Positions 43,559 through 52,452 of a stretch of 64,000 nucleotides of DNA are shown in pieces (the stretch's first letter is position 1; the number at the start of each line of letters is the position of its first letter). The notes below the pieces were generated by a model. The model searched no databases. It had not been told where the DNA came from and saw only the letters and a list, made by a program, of their open reading frames with translations. The stretch is from Synergistaceae bacterium (GTDB lineage: Bacteria > Synergistota > Synergistia > Synergistales > Aminobacteriaceae). The translations under genes were made by a program, and so were the position numbers. The stretch is taken from positions 44,829-108,828 of the forward strand of contig JAFYBQ010000021.1 of assembly GCA_017540085.1 (NCBI GenBank). The letters run 5' to 3'.

Positions 43559-44869
43559 ATGAAGAAGGTTGTGAAATTCGGCGGGAGTTCTCTTGCTGAC
43601 GCTGGGCAATTCAGGAAAGTTGCTGACATAATCCGGGCTGATGACTCGCGGGTGTATGTTGTTCCTTCTGCGCCGGGAAAGCGGAATCCGTCCGACACAA
43701 AGATTACTGATCTGCTATATGAATGCTACGAGCTTGCGTCAAAGGGTCAGAATTTCTACGAGCCGTTTTTGACCGTCAAAGACAGGTACAACGAAATAAT
43801 ACAGGGACTCGGACTCAATCTGTCATTGTCCGGTGCGTTTGACGAAATAGAAGACAAGCTGCTTCATGAGCCGGAGAAAGATTACACGGCCTCACGCGGG
43901 GAATACCTCAACGGGCTAATCATGTCGGCGTTCTTGGGATATGAGTTTATTGACGCGTCAGACGTTATATTTTTTGACGTGTACGGGAATTTTGACGGCG
44001 CGAAAACCTACCCGATATTCTCCGAGAGACTCGAACACACAGAGCGGGCAGTGATACCCGGATTCTATGGTCTCGGCCATGACGGGAAGATACGCACATT
44101 TTCACGGGGAGGGAGCGACATTACCGGCTCAATCACCGCGAGGGCGTGCCGTGCGGCTGTCTATGAGAACTGGACGGACGTATCCGGGCTTCTCATGGCT
44201 GACCCGCGAATCATCACAAGCCCCGCAAGAATCGACAGCATAACTTACCGCGAGTTGCGCGAGCTTGCCTACATGGGCGCAAGCGTAATGCACGAGGACG
44301 CAATTTTCCCCGTCAAGAGCGCAGGAATACCCATCAACATACGGAACACTAACAGCCCCGCCGATTCAGGAACATGGATTGTCGAGAACACCGCAAAACG
44401 TTCCCGGCACACAATCACGGGAATCGCCGGGAGAAAAGATTTCTGCTCCATCATAATCGCAAAAGACCTCATGCACTCACAGCCGGATTTCTACAGGAAA
44501 GTAGCTCAGTGTTTCGAGGAGAATAATATTCCGCTTGAGCATCTGCCTTCAGGGATTGACACAATGACGGTAGTTGTGAGGGAGTCTCTTTTTGTCGAAC
44601 ATGAGCAGGATGTCTTGCGGCGTATCGTGAAATTTGTCGAGCCTGAGTCGGTTGAAGTTGAGCCGGGAATCGCGCTGATTGCGGTTGTGGGACGCAGCAT
44701 GAAATCTCAGACAGGAACAGCCGCGAAAATCTTTCAGGCATTGGCGGACGCACGAATAAATGTCAGAATGATTGACCAGGGCGCAAGCGAGCTGAATATT
44801 ATCGTGGGCGTGATTAATGAAGACTTTGAACGCGCCGTGAAAGCCATCTACAACGCATTCGTGCAGTGA
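43559..44869 (+). CDS. lysC: Aspartate kinase with C-terminal ACT domains
   Basis: First enzyme of the aspartate family, making aspartyl phosphate from aspartate and ATP. The N-terminal VVKFGGSSLAD is the kinase signature, and FSRGGSDITGS lies in the active site. The C-terminal third (from about residue 290) holds two ACT-like regions, with GIAGRKDFCSIIIAKD and IALIAVVGRSMKSQTGTAAKIF, the expected lysine or threonine feedback sites. At 436 residues it is single-function, not fused to hom. AGGGAG lies 11 bases before the ATG, just beyond the repeat insertion. Confidence 0.94.
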   Translation: MKKVVKFGGSSLADAGQFRKVADIIRADDSRVYVVPSAPGKRNPSDTKITDLLYECYELASKGQNFYEPFLTVKDRYNEIIQGLGLNLSLSGAFDEIEDKLLHEPEKDYTASRGEYLNGLIMSAFLGYEFIDASDVIFFDVYGNFDGAKTYPIFSERLEHTERAVIPGFYGLGHDGKIRTFSRGGSDITGSITARACRAAVYENWTDVSGLLMADPRIITSPARIDSITYRELRELAYMGASVMHEDAIFPVKSAGIPINIRNTNSPADSGTWIVENTAKRSRHTITGIAGRKDFCSIIIAKDLMHSQPDFYRKVAQCFEENNIPLEHLPSGIDTMTVVVRESLFVEHEQDVLRRIVKFVEPESVEVEPGIALIAVVGRSMKSQTGTAAKIFQALADARINVRMIDQGASELNIIVGVINEDFERAVKAIYNAFVQ

Positions 44870-44875
44870 AAGAAT

Positions 44876-44912
44876 CCCCCCTGCCGTTTTCTGACAGAGG
44901 GGAAATTTTTTT
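44876..44912 (+). terminator. Intrinsic terminator of asd-hom-lysC
   Basis: A CCCC-CTG stem (about 44877-44883) pairs with CAG-A-GGGG near 44894-44902, followed by a T-rich tail. Confidence 0.75.
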
Positions 44913-44923
44913 GTCCTTTAACG

Positions 44924-47674
44924 CTATTTCTTCCTCAGAATAATTCCCGCAAGAATACCCGCGAAAATCATCCCGAAACTGTTACAGCCTCCGCCCCCGC
45001 CGGAAGCACCTGCTGTACCTGTGTCGCTGTTAGTGCTGGTGTTGCCGTTGGTGTTGGTGCCTGTGCCTGTGTTCGTGTTGGTATTCGTGTTCGTGTTCGT
45101 GTTAGTGTTGGTATTCGTATTCGTGTTGCTGTTGGTATTCGTATTCGTGCTGGTATCAGTGTCGGTTGTTCTTTCCGCTGACGATGCGACATAGAATGTC
45201 AGCTCCCATTTCCCGTCCTCGTCTCCGTCGCCGATGAGGATATACGGAACATCGTCATCCTTAAAGATTCCAACGTAGGCAGTTTTCCCGCTGTTGACGC
45301 TTGAGCCGTCCGCCATAATCACAATGAAGTCGAGGCAAAGCTCATCGTTAGATATGAATGCCCTTACGCAGTTGCCCGCGCTGACTCCGAGATTGCTCCC
45401 CTTGTTGTTGATGGCCGTGAAGAGATTCGCGTCTTTCTCGCCGGTGTTCTCCGCACGAACCCACACAGTTCCGTAACGCGAGAATATGTTGAACAGCTCC
45501 GCAGAATTTGCAGCTCCGTCAAGCTCGTCCCAGTGATTCACTATAAGGCTGTTCTGACGCGGTATCGTCATCCTTATTGCGACGGGCAGAAGCGGTATGT
45601 CAATGCTTACGGTTTCCGCCGGGGCTACTCCGATGTCAGCGGAGGCTGTCGTGTCGTCAGAAGTTACTGTGCCTGAAGTCGTGTCGGCTGATACGAGTCC
45701 TTCCGGGACATATTTCACGATCCTGAAAGCGTCAACGGCTGACGAGTTTATGTGTACTGATGAGACCGCCGCCGCATCTCCCGTGCTGTAGTCATACTCA
45801 GAGGCAGAAATCCTTGAATCGTCAAACAGCCGCCCTCGTCCTATCATGGCCGGATATTTCCCCGTGAGCCTGTAAAGCTCCATTGCTGTCTCATTGCTGT
45901 TCTGCACAACGTCAGCGAAATCCATAATGAACTCCGCGACATTAACCCCGGTTACATTGCTGTGGCTGGCTATGGGAGTCAGTCCTCCAACGCGCTTGTA
46001 CTTGAGCCGCAAATTTCTGGGCGTTGCTGACGAATATTCGTAGAGCCGGAAAGATTCAGAGGTGTCATTCTGAGTGTTGATTGTCCTGTAGCCCTCGCCG
46101 ATTTTGCTCTTGTAGACCGTAACAAGCCCCGGAGCTATCTGGCTGTGAGCGTCAAGAAGGAACGTCTCCGGCAGTGTCCCGTACATGTCCGGCGTAAGGT
46201 CATACTTCCAGTAATCCGGCATTATGCTGCTGTAGCCGTCGCGGTATGTGGGAGTCCCGTTTGCGGTGTTCGTCATGTCGTAGCGGTAAAGCTCGTAGCG
46301 TGTCCCGGTGCGGTTAGTGATTCGCGTCTCAAGTTCATATTCCGGCCATGTATCAGGCGAGCCGAACATGAAGAACGTACCCAAGTCCTGCCCGGTGTTG
46401 TCGCTCTGAGCGTCCCACGTGAATTTTATCCTGCTGACTATATCCCCGCTGGCTGACAAAATCATGTCGAACATTAGCGGGTAAACAGAGGCGTTGCCGT
46501 TCGCTACATTGGCGATTACGAGGGGAAGCGATGTGAACTCGCGGTAATTCGTGTAGCCTGTCGCAAGACTCGCCCTCTGCCTGAACGTGATATATCCCAA
46601 TGCGCTGCCGTAATCCGATGGAGTAAGCCCCCTGACCCTGATATTCGCGCTCAGTGAATTTCCTGATGATATTGCCTGTTCTGATGACGGGTTCACGGTG
46701 AGGGTATATTTCCCGTCAAAGTCCGAGAAGGTTATAGACTCGTTTACGCTCCTAGGCTCGCAGATGAGAATATCGCCGGCTGAGTCAGTCTCAAGCGTAT
46801 AGAGAAGAGTCCCGGAAGTATTGTAGACTTTATCCCGGCTCGCGTTCAATGACCATGTGAGAACATCGGCGGAAGTATAAACATTGTCGCCTGAAACTGT
46901 GTAGAGCCATGTCCCTGCGGTGTTCCTGATGATCTGTTTGTCGCCGGAAGCCGCAACGGTGTGCGTTTTCTCGTACTTGCCGAGTCTGTTGTTGCGGGTG
47001 TAAACGTTCGGGGAGCTGTAAATGTAGGCTATAGGCTCCTGAGTCGGGAAAGTGTAGGCAAGCAGGCTTGTGTTCTGATTCTGAAGCCACCATTTAGTGC
47101 TTGCGGCGGTGCTGCTCTCGGTGCCATAAAAATACCAGAAGGGAAAATGCCGGGCGTAGGGGTTGGCGAAATTGACGTTGAACTCGCCCTGCCCGTTTGT
47201 GATTACGAGGCAGAGACTTTCTACGGGGTCAGGGTAAGGGTCATAGACTTGGGAATTTATGTAACGCCACCACAATGATGTATAGGGCTGAGGCTCCTCG
47301 GCGAAAACGAAATTGAACCCGTCAAGAAGATCTCCCACAGTCTGAAATGTTATGTCGGGCATTCCGCCTCCCGTTGTCCTGCGGTAAATTCCGATAGTGC
47401 GGCTTGTGTCGCGTATTCCCCCGTAATAATTCTCGTAGACAGTCGCGAACCACTGAGGCCCGCCAACCTGCTCCCGCCGTGAAGCCCCCGTAATATCACG
47501 GAGCTGGTAGAAGAAATTATAGTCCGTGTTGCCGTAAGTGCCGTAAACTTTCGCCTCGTAATCGTGGCTTGTGTACCAGTAATGCAGGTTGTAGGGGTCA
47601 AGCGTTTCCGCGCTCCATGAAGCCCCGCACATAACAGACAGCAGGATTAATCCCGCCGCAAAACGTTTGAACAT
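44924..47674 (-). CDS. Large secreted surface protein with Synerg-CTERM signal
   Basis: A 916-residue protein. AAAGGAGGA precedes the ATG and the signal peptide ends ASWS near residue 21. The long middle region is beta-rich with many Tyr, Thr and Asn residues, resembling an extracellular adhesion or sugar-binding stalk, but I recognise no named domain. Residues of about 835-890 are a Thr-Asn low-complexity linker. The C-terminus is SGGGGGC followed by the helix FGMIFAGILAGIIL and RKK, a clear Synerg-CTERM-type sorting signal, so the protein is probably cleaved and lipid-anchored or released at the surface. It follows nnrE with a 16-base gap. Confidence 0.8.
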   Translation of the reverse strand: MFKRFAAGLILLSVMCGASWSAETLDPYNLHYWYTSHDYEAKVYGTYGNTDYNFFYQLRDITGASRREQVGGPQWFATVYENYYGGIRDTSRTIGIYRRTTGGGMPDITFQTVGDLLDGFNFVFAEEPQPYTSLWWRYINSQVYDPYPDPVESLCLVITNGQGEFNVNFANPYARHFPFWYFYGTESSTAASTKWWLQNQNTSLLAYTFPTQEPIAYIYSSPNVYTRNNRLGKYEKTHTVAASGDKQIIRNTAGTWLYTVSGDNVYTSADVLTWSLNASRDKVYNTSGTLLYTLETDSAGDILICEPRSVNESITFSDFDGKYTLTVNPSSEQAISSGNSLSANIRVRGLTPSDYGSALGYITFRQRASLATGYTNYREFTSLPLVIANVANGNASVYPLMFDMILSASGDIVSRIKFTWDAQSDNTGQDLGTFFMFGSPDTWPEYELETRITNRTGTRYELYRYDMTNTANGTPTYRDGYSSIMPDYWKYDLTPDMYGTLPETFLLDAHSQIAPGLVTVYKSKIGEGYRTINTQNDTSESFRLYEYSSATPRNLRLKYKRVGGLTPIASHSNVTGVNVAEFIMDFADVVQNSNETAMELYRLTGKYPAMIGRGRLFDDSRISASEYDYSTGDAAAVSSVHINSSAVDAFRIVKYVPEGLVSADTTSGTVTSDDTTASADIGVAPAETVSIDIPLLPVAIRMTIPRQNSLIVNHWDELDGAANSAELFNIFSRYGTVWVRAENTGEKDANLFTAINNKGSNLGVSAGNCVRAFISNDELCLDFIVIMADGSSVNSGKTAYVGIFKDDDVPYILIGDGDEDGKWELTFYVASSAERTTDTDTSTNTNTNSNTNTNTNTNTNTNTNTNTNTGTGTNTNGNTSTNSDTGTAGASGGGGGCNSFGMIFAGILAGIILRKK
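45040..45165 (-). repeat. Six-base tandem repeat encoding the Thr-Asn linker
   Basis: About 20 imperfect six-base units of the type GTGTTG, GTATTC or GTGTTC (plus-strand reading) encode alternating Thr and Asn. The array is prone to slippage, so linker length may vary between strains. Confidence 0.85.
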
Positions 47675-47690
47675 ATAGATTTTTCCTCCT

Positions 47691-48407
47691 TTAATTGGGA
47701 ATGCCTATGTATGAAACTGTAACATCTCCGCCGTATTCCGGGGAAATGTCTAATCCCTTCTTCATTCGGTGAAACGTAACTGTACGCGCCGCCCTCACGG
47801 AAACGCCAAGCTCCTCGCCCGTGTCGCAGTCAAGCCCGGAAGGAATATCAACCGCTACGATGTGGGACGCAAATTTATTCATGGCCTCGACAGCCCGCCG
47901 GAAAATTCCTTCAAGCGGACGGTTAAGCCCTGTCCCGAAAATAGAGTCGATACATGCCTCACACCCTTTCAGCGCGCTCTCGAACTCCGCGAAATTCTCA
48001 TCGTTCACCGTGTGCAAAACTTCAGGCGCAAGACGGCTCATGATTTTGAGGTTAGTCTGAAAGTCCGCGCTTCCCTTCCTGGGATCGCCGAGAATGTAGA
48101 CTCTTACGTCCTTTCCCATTATGCACAAGTGCCGGGCGATTGCGAGTCCGTCCCCGCCGTTTGACCCCGGAGCGCACACCACCGCGAAAATTGCGTACTC
48201 CTGAACGACACGCACAACAGCTAATGCGGCGTTCTCCATCAACAATATGCTTGGGATTCCGAAAGTCTCAATGGCGCGTTTGTCAGCGTCCCTTGCCTGC
48301 TGGCGTGAAAATGCTTCCGGCGAATTGACTCCGGCGTAAATGACTTCCCTGTGAAATTCGTCCGGGTCATAGAAGTATTCAAGCTTGCTGTCAAATTCAG
48401 GGGGCAA
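47691..48407 (-). CDS. nnrE: NAD(P)H-hydrate epimerase, single domain
   Basis: A 238-residue YjeF-N-type protein that interconverts the R and S forms of hydrated NAD(P)H so that the dehydratase can repair it. Visible motifs are LLMENAALAVVRVV, CAPGSNGGDGLAIARHL, DSIFGTGLNRPL and VDIPSGLDCDTGE. It lacks the C-terminal dehydratase domain of the common fused Nnr, so that activity must be elsewhere. The TTG start at 48407 follows GGAGGAG. It shares a short divergent gap with the restriction enzyme gene. Confidence 0.9.
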   Translation of the reverse strand: MPPEFDSKLEYFYDPDEFHREVIYAGVNSPEAFSRQQARDADKRAIETFGIPSILLMENAALAVVRVVQEYAIFAVVCAPGSNGGDGLAIARHLCIMGKDVRVYILGDPRKGSADFQTNLKIMSRLAPEVLHTVNDENFAEFESALKGCEACIDSIFGTGLNRPLEGIFRRAVEAMNKFASHIVAVDIPSGLDCDTGEELGVSVRAARTVTFHRMKKGLDISPEYGGDVTVSYIGIPN

Positions 48408-48485
48408 ATGAATCTCTCCTCCGTCAAAAATTTTTTGCTGATTACGATATTATATTACCATTACAGGAGAATGGAGACACGCAGA

Positions 48486-51400
48486 ATGATTGACCGCGGG
48501 AATTTCGCTGAGGTGCTGAGGATTATGGGCTTCACTGCTGACAGTGCCGGGAAGGTTTTCACGTATGAGCATGACGGAATCACAATGAGCGCGGATTTCT
48601 CATCGGGGACTCTCGTCTACCCTGAGAAAGTCCGGGGAAGGAGTCATAACACGCTTTTCACCGCCCCGGAAAATTTCGTTGTCTTTGAGTGCGTACACCG
48701 TCTAATCACAAAGGGCTATGATCCCGCAGATATTGAGCTCGAAAAAGAATGGAAGCTCGGCCATGACACTAAAGGCGGGCGGGCTGATATTTGCGTTTAC
48801 GAGAAAGGCTCAGAGAATGTGCTGATGATTATTGAGTGCAAGACAGCAGGACGGGAATACTCAAAGGCACTCAATGACACTAACACGGACGGAGGGCAAT
48901 TGTTTTCTTACTGGCAGCAGGAAATTTCAGCAAAGTGGCTCGTCCTTTACACGTCAAATTTTGCTGACGGGAAAATCACTCACCCTTCGCCCGCAATAAA
49001 CTGCACCGATGATCCTAACTTACTGAGTCATAATGACCCTGCAATAAAATTATTCGTGAACGCACACACGGCGCGGGAAAAATTCGAAGTGTGGCAGGAA
49101 ACTTACGGCAGTGATTTCCGGGAAGACATAATATTTTCGGACGAGTCATCAGCGTATGACATCGGGAACCGTCCAATCCTCAAGAGGAATCTCAAAGCCT
49201 TTGACGAGGACAGCAAGAAGGGAATCATTAACAGGTTCGAGGAAATTTTGCGGCATAACAACGTAAGCGACAAAGAAAACGCCTTCAACCGCCTTGTAGC
49301 CCTCTTCATCTGCAAACTTGTTGACGAATACAGCAAGAATGACAGCGACGAATTAGAGTTCCAATACGTTCCGAGAAGAGACACATACGAGAAATTACAG
49401 GACAGATTACAGATGTTATATCACAAGGGAATGTCGGCATTCATGCGTGAGGAAATAACGTACATTTCCGCCGAATATCCGCGTGAGTTCATGCAGCAGT
49501 ACAGGGGCGGGGACAGGGAGCGGGCAATCAATGAGCTGTCCGAGGCATTCAGGAAGCTAAAATTTTTCACGAACAATGATTTTGCGTTTCTTGACGTACA
49601 CAACGAGGAATTATTCTACAAGAACGGGAAAATTCTCGTGGAAGTCGTGCAATTATTCGAGCATTACAGGATAGTACACACGGAAAATCATCAGCTTCTC
49701 GGCGACATGTTCGAGAAATTATTGGATCAGGGATTCCGACAGAACGAGGGACAATTCTTCACGCCGATTCCTTTGGCGCGGTTCATATGGGACTGCCTTC
49801 CCCTGAAACGCTGGGAGACATGGCCGAAAGTCATCGATTACGCCTGCGGGGCGGGTCATTTCCTGACTGAGGCAATAGAGGCGGTGAATCACTTTATCCC
49901 GTCAGAGTCCCGCGAATGGATACGGGACTCAATTTTCGGGATCGAGAAAGATTACAGGCTCTCGCGAGTGTCGAAAGTCTCAATGTTCATGAACGGCGCA
50001 GGAGGAAGCAACATAATTTTCGGGGACGGCCTCGAAGATTCCCCCGACAAGGGAATACGGCGCGGGAAGTTCGACATTCTCACAGCGAATCCGCCCTATT
50101 CTGTAGCGTCATTCAAGCAGCATTTGAGATTCACGGCAAAAGATTTCAGATTGTGGGACTCAATCAGCCCAGCAAGCTCCGAGATTGAGGTGCTGTTTGT
50201 CGAGCGTATCGGGCAATTGCTGAACGACAACGGAATCGCGGCGGTGATTCTCCCGTCATCAATCCTCAGCAACGACTCAGCGGCTTACACGGGAGCGCGT
50301 CAGGAACTCTTGCGGACGTTCAAGCTCCGTGCGGTCGTGAAACTCGGAAGCAAAACTTTCGGCGCAACAGGCACGAACACCGTAATATTATTCCTCGAAA
50401 GGTACTATCATAACCCGTCAAGACTCGCTCAGGCACTAGACAGCACAGATGCAATACTAGACAGGCGCGAGAGGGATTTAGAGTCATGGGAGGATATAGA
50501 CATTCTCATGGGCTATCTTGATATGCAGGGATTGACGCGGGAACAGTGGAATGATTTTGTTCACGGAAGATTAACGCCTGAGACAATGCCGGAATATTTC
50601 AGGATGTACATTGACGCATACGGTGAAGATTTCTACAAGCTGGCGAAAAGAGTCGAATATGAAAAGCTGCTGTATTACGCCTTCACGTACTGCCAGCGGA
50701 CAACGGTAATCATTGCGCCGTCGGACAATGCCGGGCAGCGTGAGTTTCTCGGATATTACTGGAGCTACAGGAAGGGCGACGAGGGGATTCACTATGACGG
50801 TGAGCGGGGCGGGAAAATGTACGTAAATTCAGACCGTGAAGCCTCCGGGACTCTTGCTGATGTTGTGAGGCAGTCATTCGGGGACGGGGATATAGTGATG
50901 ACTGAGGATAATATGAGGTATGCGCGAGTTGTTGAGACGTGGAGGATGTTAGATTTCTCGCGTGTAACTTTCAATGCGGGTATTGATTTGGAGGAAAACA
51001 AACGCACCGAAATCAAGAGTAAATACCCAATGCACAAGCTCGGAAGCGTCTGCGCAATATTAATAGGCGGGACTCCAAGCCGTAACAATCCTGCATATTT
51101 CAGGGGCAATAATTTATGGGTCTCAATCGCTGAAATGCGCGGGCAGGTTATCACAGACACAAAAGAAAAAATAACCGATGAGGCTGTGAAGAACTCCAAT
51201 GTCAAACTGATTCCGAAAGGCACAACGTTACTCAGCTTCAAACTCACCATAGGAAAGACTGCTATCGCGGGGGCGGATTTGTACACAAACGAGGCAATAG
51301 CAGCCCTCATACCGCAGGACAAAAGCGCAATCCTCAACAAGTATATATTCTATGTCTTCAACAGCGGAGCAATAAATTTAACCAGCGTAGGAGATAAAGC

Positions 51401-51599
51401 ATTCGGAAAAAGTCTGAACAGCAAGTACTTGAAAGAATACATAAAAATTCCCCTTCCGCCGATGGAAATACAAAGGCAAATCGTGAGTGAGTGTGAAAAA
51501 GTTGATGCCGAATACAACAATACGCGCATGAGCATGGAAGACTACAAAGCAAAAATACAGGATATATTTCACCGTTTCGGGGTCATTCTGCAAGACTGA
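48486..51599 (+). CDS. One-chain restriction-modification-specificity enzyme (type IIG/IIB-like)
   Basis: The ATG at 48486 has GGAG 9 bases upstream; earlier in-frame starts lack a spaced site. The 1037 residues contain, in order, an N-terminal PD-(D/E)XK nuclease (D101 in GGRADICVY; E117 and K119 in IIECK), a helical region, an N6-adenine methylase (GQFFTPIPLARF, motif I DYACGAGHF at 451-459, motif IV NPPY at 535-538), and one target-recognition domain (about 847-1037, ending IPLPPMEIQRQI and a helix). This is the R-M-S layout of AloI/BcgI-like enzymes, which cut and methylate at one site. Such enzymes usually have two recognition domains; here only one is fused, and a partial second one lies just downstream. 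Confidence 0.85.
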   Translation: MIDRGNFAEVLRIMGFTADSAGKVFTYEHDGITMSADFSSGTLVYPEKVRGRSHNTLFTAPENFVVFECVHRLITKGYDPADIELEKEWKLGHDTKGGRADICVYEKGSENVLMIIECKTAGREYSKALNDTNTDGGQLFSYWQQEISAKWLVLYTSNFADGKITHPSPAINCTDDPNLLSHNDPAIKLFVNAHTAREKFEVWQETYGSDFREDIIFSDESSAYDIGNRPILKRNLKAFDEDSKKGIINRFEEILRHNNVSDKENAFNRLVALFICKLVDEYSKNDSDELEFQYVPRRDTYEKLQDRLQMLYHKGMSAFMREEITYISAEYPREFMQQYRGGDRERAINELSEAFRKLKFFTNNDFAFLDVHNEELFYKNGKILVEVVQLFEHYRIVHTENHQLLGDMFEKLLDQGFRQNEGQFFTPIPLARFIWDCLPLKRWETWPKVIDYACGAGHFLTEAIEAVNHFIPSESREWIRDSIFGIEKDYRLSRVSKVSMFMNGAGGSNIIFGDGLEDSPDKGIRRGKFDILTANPPYSVASFKQHLRFTAKDFRLWDSISPASSEIEVLFVERIGQLLNDNGIAAVILPSSILSNDSAAYTGARQELLRTFKLRAVVKLGSKTFGATGTNTVILFLERYYHNPSRLAQALDSTDAILDRRERDLESWEDIDILMGYLDMQGLTREQWNDFVHGRLTPETMPEYFRMYIDAYGEDFYKLAKRVEYEKLLYYAFTYCQRTTVIIAPSDNAGQREFLGYYWSYRKGDEGIHYDGERGGKMYVNSDREASGTLADVVRQSFGDGDIVMTEDNMRYARVVETWRMLDFSRVTFNAGIDLEENKRTEIKSKYPMHKLGSVCAILIGGTPSRNNPAYFRGNNLWVSIAEMRGQVITDTKEKITDEAVKNSNVKLIPKGTTLLSFKLTIGKTAIAGADLYTNEAIAALIPQDKSAILNKYIFYVFNSGAINLTSVGDKAFGKSLNSKYLKEYIKIPLPPMEIQRQIVSECEKVDAEYNNTRMSMEDYKAKIQDIFHRFGVILQD

Positions 51600-51613
51600 T
51601 TGACGGCGATTTT

Positions 51614-51934
51614 ATGGTGAGCTTCATGGAACATGGCCGGGAGTTTTACCCTACGGATCACTGCGGAGTGTTGCGTGTTATTGCTGACGGAGTGCACCCA
51701 AGATTCATGGCTCGCATTCTCGAACGTGAAGGGACTCGCTTGGGCTTCTCAAGAAATTTCCGGGCATCGCTTGACCGAATCGGCGGGATAAAGTTCGGAG
51801 TGCCTGAAATGGACTCACAGGTTGCGGCCATGAATGACGTGATGAGTCTTGAGCGTGAAATCTCGCAGGCACTAATGAGTCTCAAAGCTCTTGAGGGGAA
51901 GAAAGAAGCGGTGCTGAAGAAATATCTGCGGTGA
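51614..51934 (+). pseudogene. Detached C-terminal fragment of a second target-recognition domain
   Basis: A frame of 106 residues, different from that of the preceding gene, reads FYPTDHCGVLRV, then FSRNFRASLDRIGGIKFGVP and a final helix MSLEREISQALMSLKALEGK. This is the back half of a type I/IIG specificity domain plus its spacer helix. The front half (about 60-90 residues) is missing and only 14 bases separate it from the R-M-S stop. It is probably a remnant of the second recognition domain after deletion or recombination. A small separate S subunit is less likely because no ribosome-binding site is visible. Confidence 0.65.
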
Positions 51935-51960
51935 TAGAATCATGCGGGAGGTGTTTTGCA

Positions 51961-52131
51961 GTGAACATTGATACATTGGAGAAGGGAAATACCGTACTTG
52001 AATCATCAGCCGGATTTGATGATGAAACATTTGACGACATTGCGGAATTTGATGATATACTCGCGCACCCTGAGAGGCACAAAGGCTACATGACCGCCGG
52101 GGACATGCTGATGGATTTCGGCCTGATATGA
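51961..52131 (+). CDS. Antitoxin of a type II toxin-antitoxin pair
   Basis: The GTG start at 51961 has GGGAGG about 10 bases upstream. The 56-residue product is very acidic (FDDETFDDIAEFDDILAHPE) and ends YMTAGDMLMDFGLI. Its stop overlaps the start of the next gene as ATGA, the usual order antitoxin then toxin. The acidic C-terminus would wrap the basic toxin. It is shorter than DinJ/RelB and no ribbon-helix-helix N-terminus is obvious, so DNA-binding autoregulation is uncertain. Confidence 0.75.
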   Translation: MNIDTLEKGNTVLESSAGFDDETFDDIAEFDDILAHPERHKGYMTAGDMLMDFGLI

Positions 52132-52406
52132 TTTACACCGTCTACCCTACTTCACGATTCAGGAAGGACGCGGAGAAAGCAAAAAGGCGCGGGCTTTCAA
52201 TGCAAGAGCTTGAAGATGTAATTGACAGGTTAAGCCGTGATGAGCCGTTAGAGGCTAGGCACAGAGATCACAGACTCGAAGGCGGAAAATACAAGGGCTG
52301 CCGTGAATGCCACATTAACCCGGACTGGCTTTTGATATACAAGAAGGAAGCCGGGAAAATGGTTCTTGCTCTCAGGCGAACGGGGACTCAGAGCGATTTG
52401 TTTTAG
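52128..52406 (+). CDS. YafQ-family mRNA interferase toxin (catalytic His replaced)
   Basis: A 92-residue RelE-superfamily protein closest to YafQ: H48 in RDHRLEGG, H62, D66 and W67 in ECHINPDW, and the ending RRTGTQSDLF. YafQ cuts mRNA on the ribosome using His50, His63, Asp67 and His87. The position of His87, normally GTHSDLF or GTHAALF, is Gln88 here. The protein may therefore be weak or inactive, with the antitoxin kept as a remnant or regulator. It overlaps the antitoxin gene by 4 bases. Confidence 0.85.
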   Translation: MIYTVYPTSRFRKDAEKAKRRGLSMQELEDVIDRLSRDEPLEARHRDHRLEGGKYKGCRECHINPDWLLIYKKEAGKMVLALRRTGTQSDLF

Positions 52407-52416
52407 CGTGAATTAC

Positions 52417-52444
52417 TTGCGGAAAATTCTAATTCGTGTATAAT
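52417..52444 (+). promoter_or_regulatory. Strong sigma-70 promoter very close to the smpB start
   Basis: TTGCGG (52417-52422), a 16-base spacer and a perfect TATAAT (52439-52444). The ATG of smpB is at 52453, so transcription would start at or within a base or two of it and leave little or no 5' leader. Confidence 0.7.
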
Positions 52445-52452
52445 TTCCGGCT

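Noticed and set aside
45040..45165. Regularly repeated DNA considered as a CRISPR array
   Set aside because: The repeat unit is six bases without spacers and is in frame as Thr-Asn codons in a secreted protein.
44968..45192. Arg/Thr-rich ORF opposite the surface-protein linker
   Set aside because: It is a shadow of the six-base repeat in another frame and has no ribosome-binding site.
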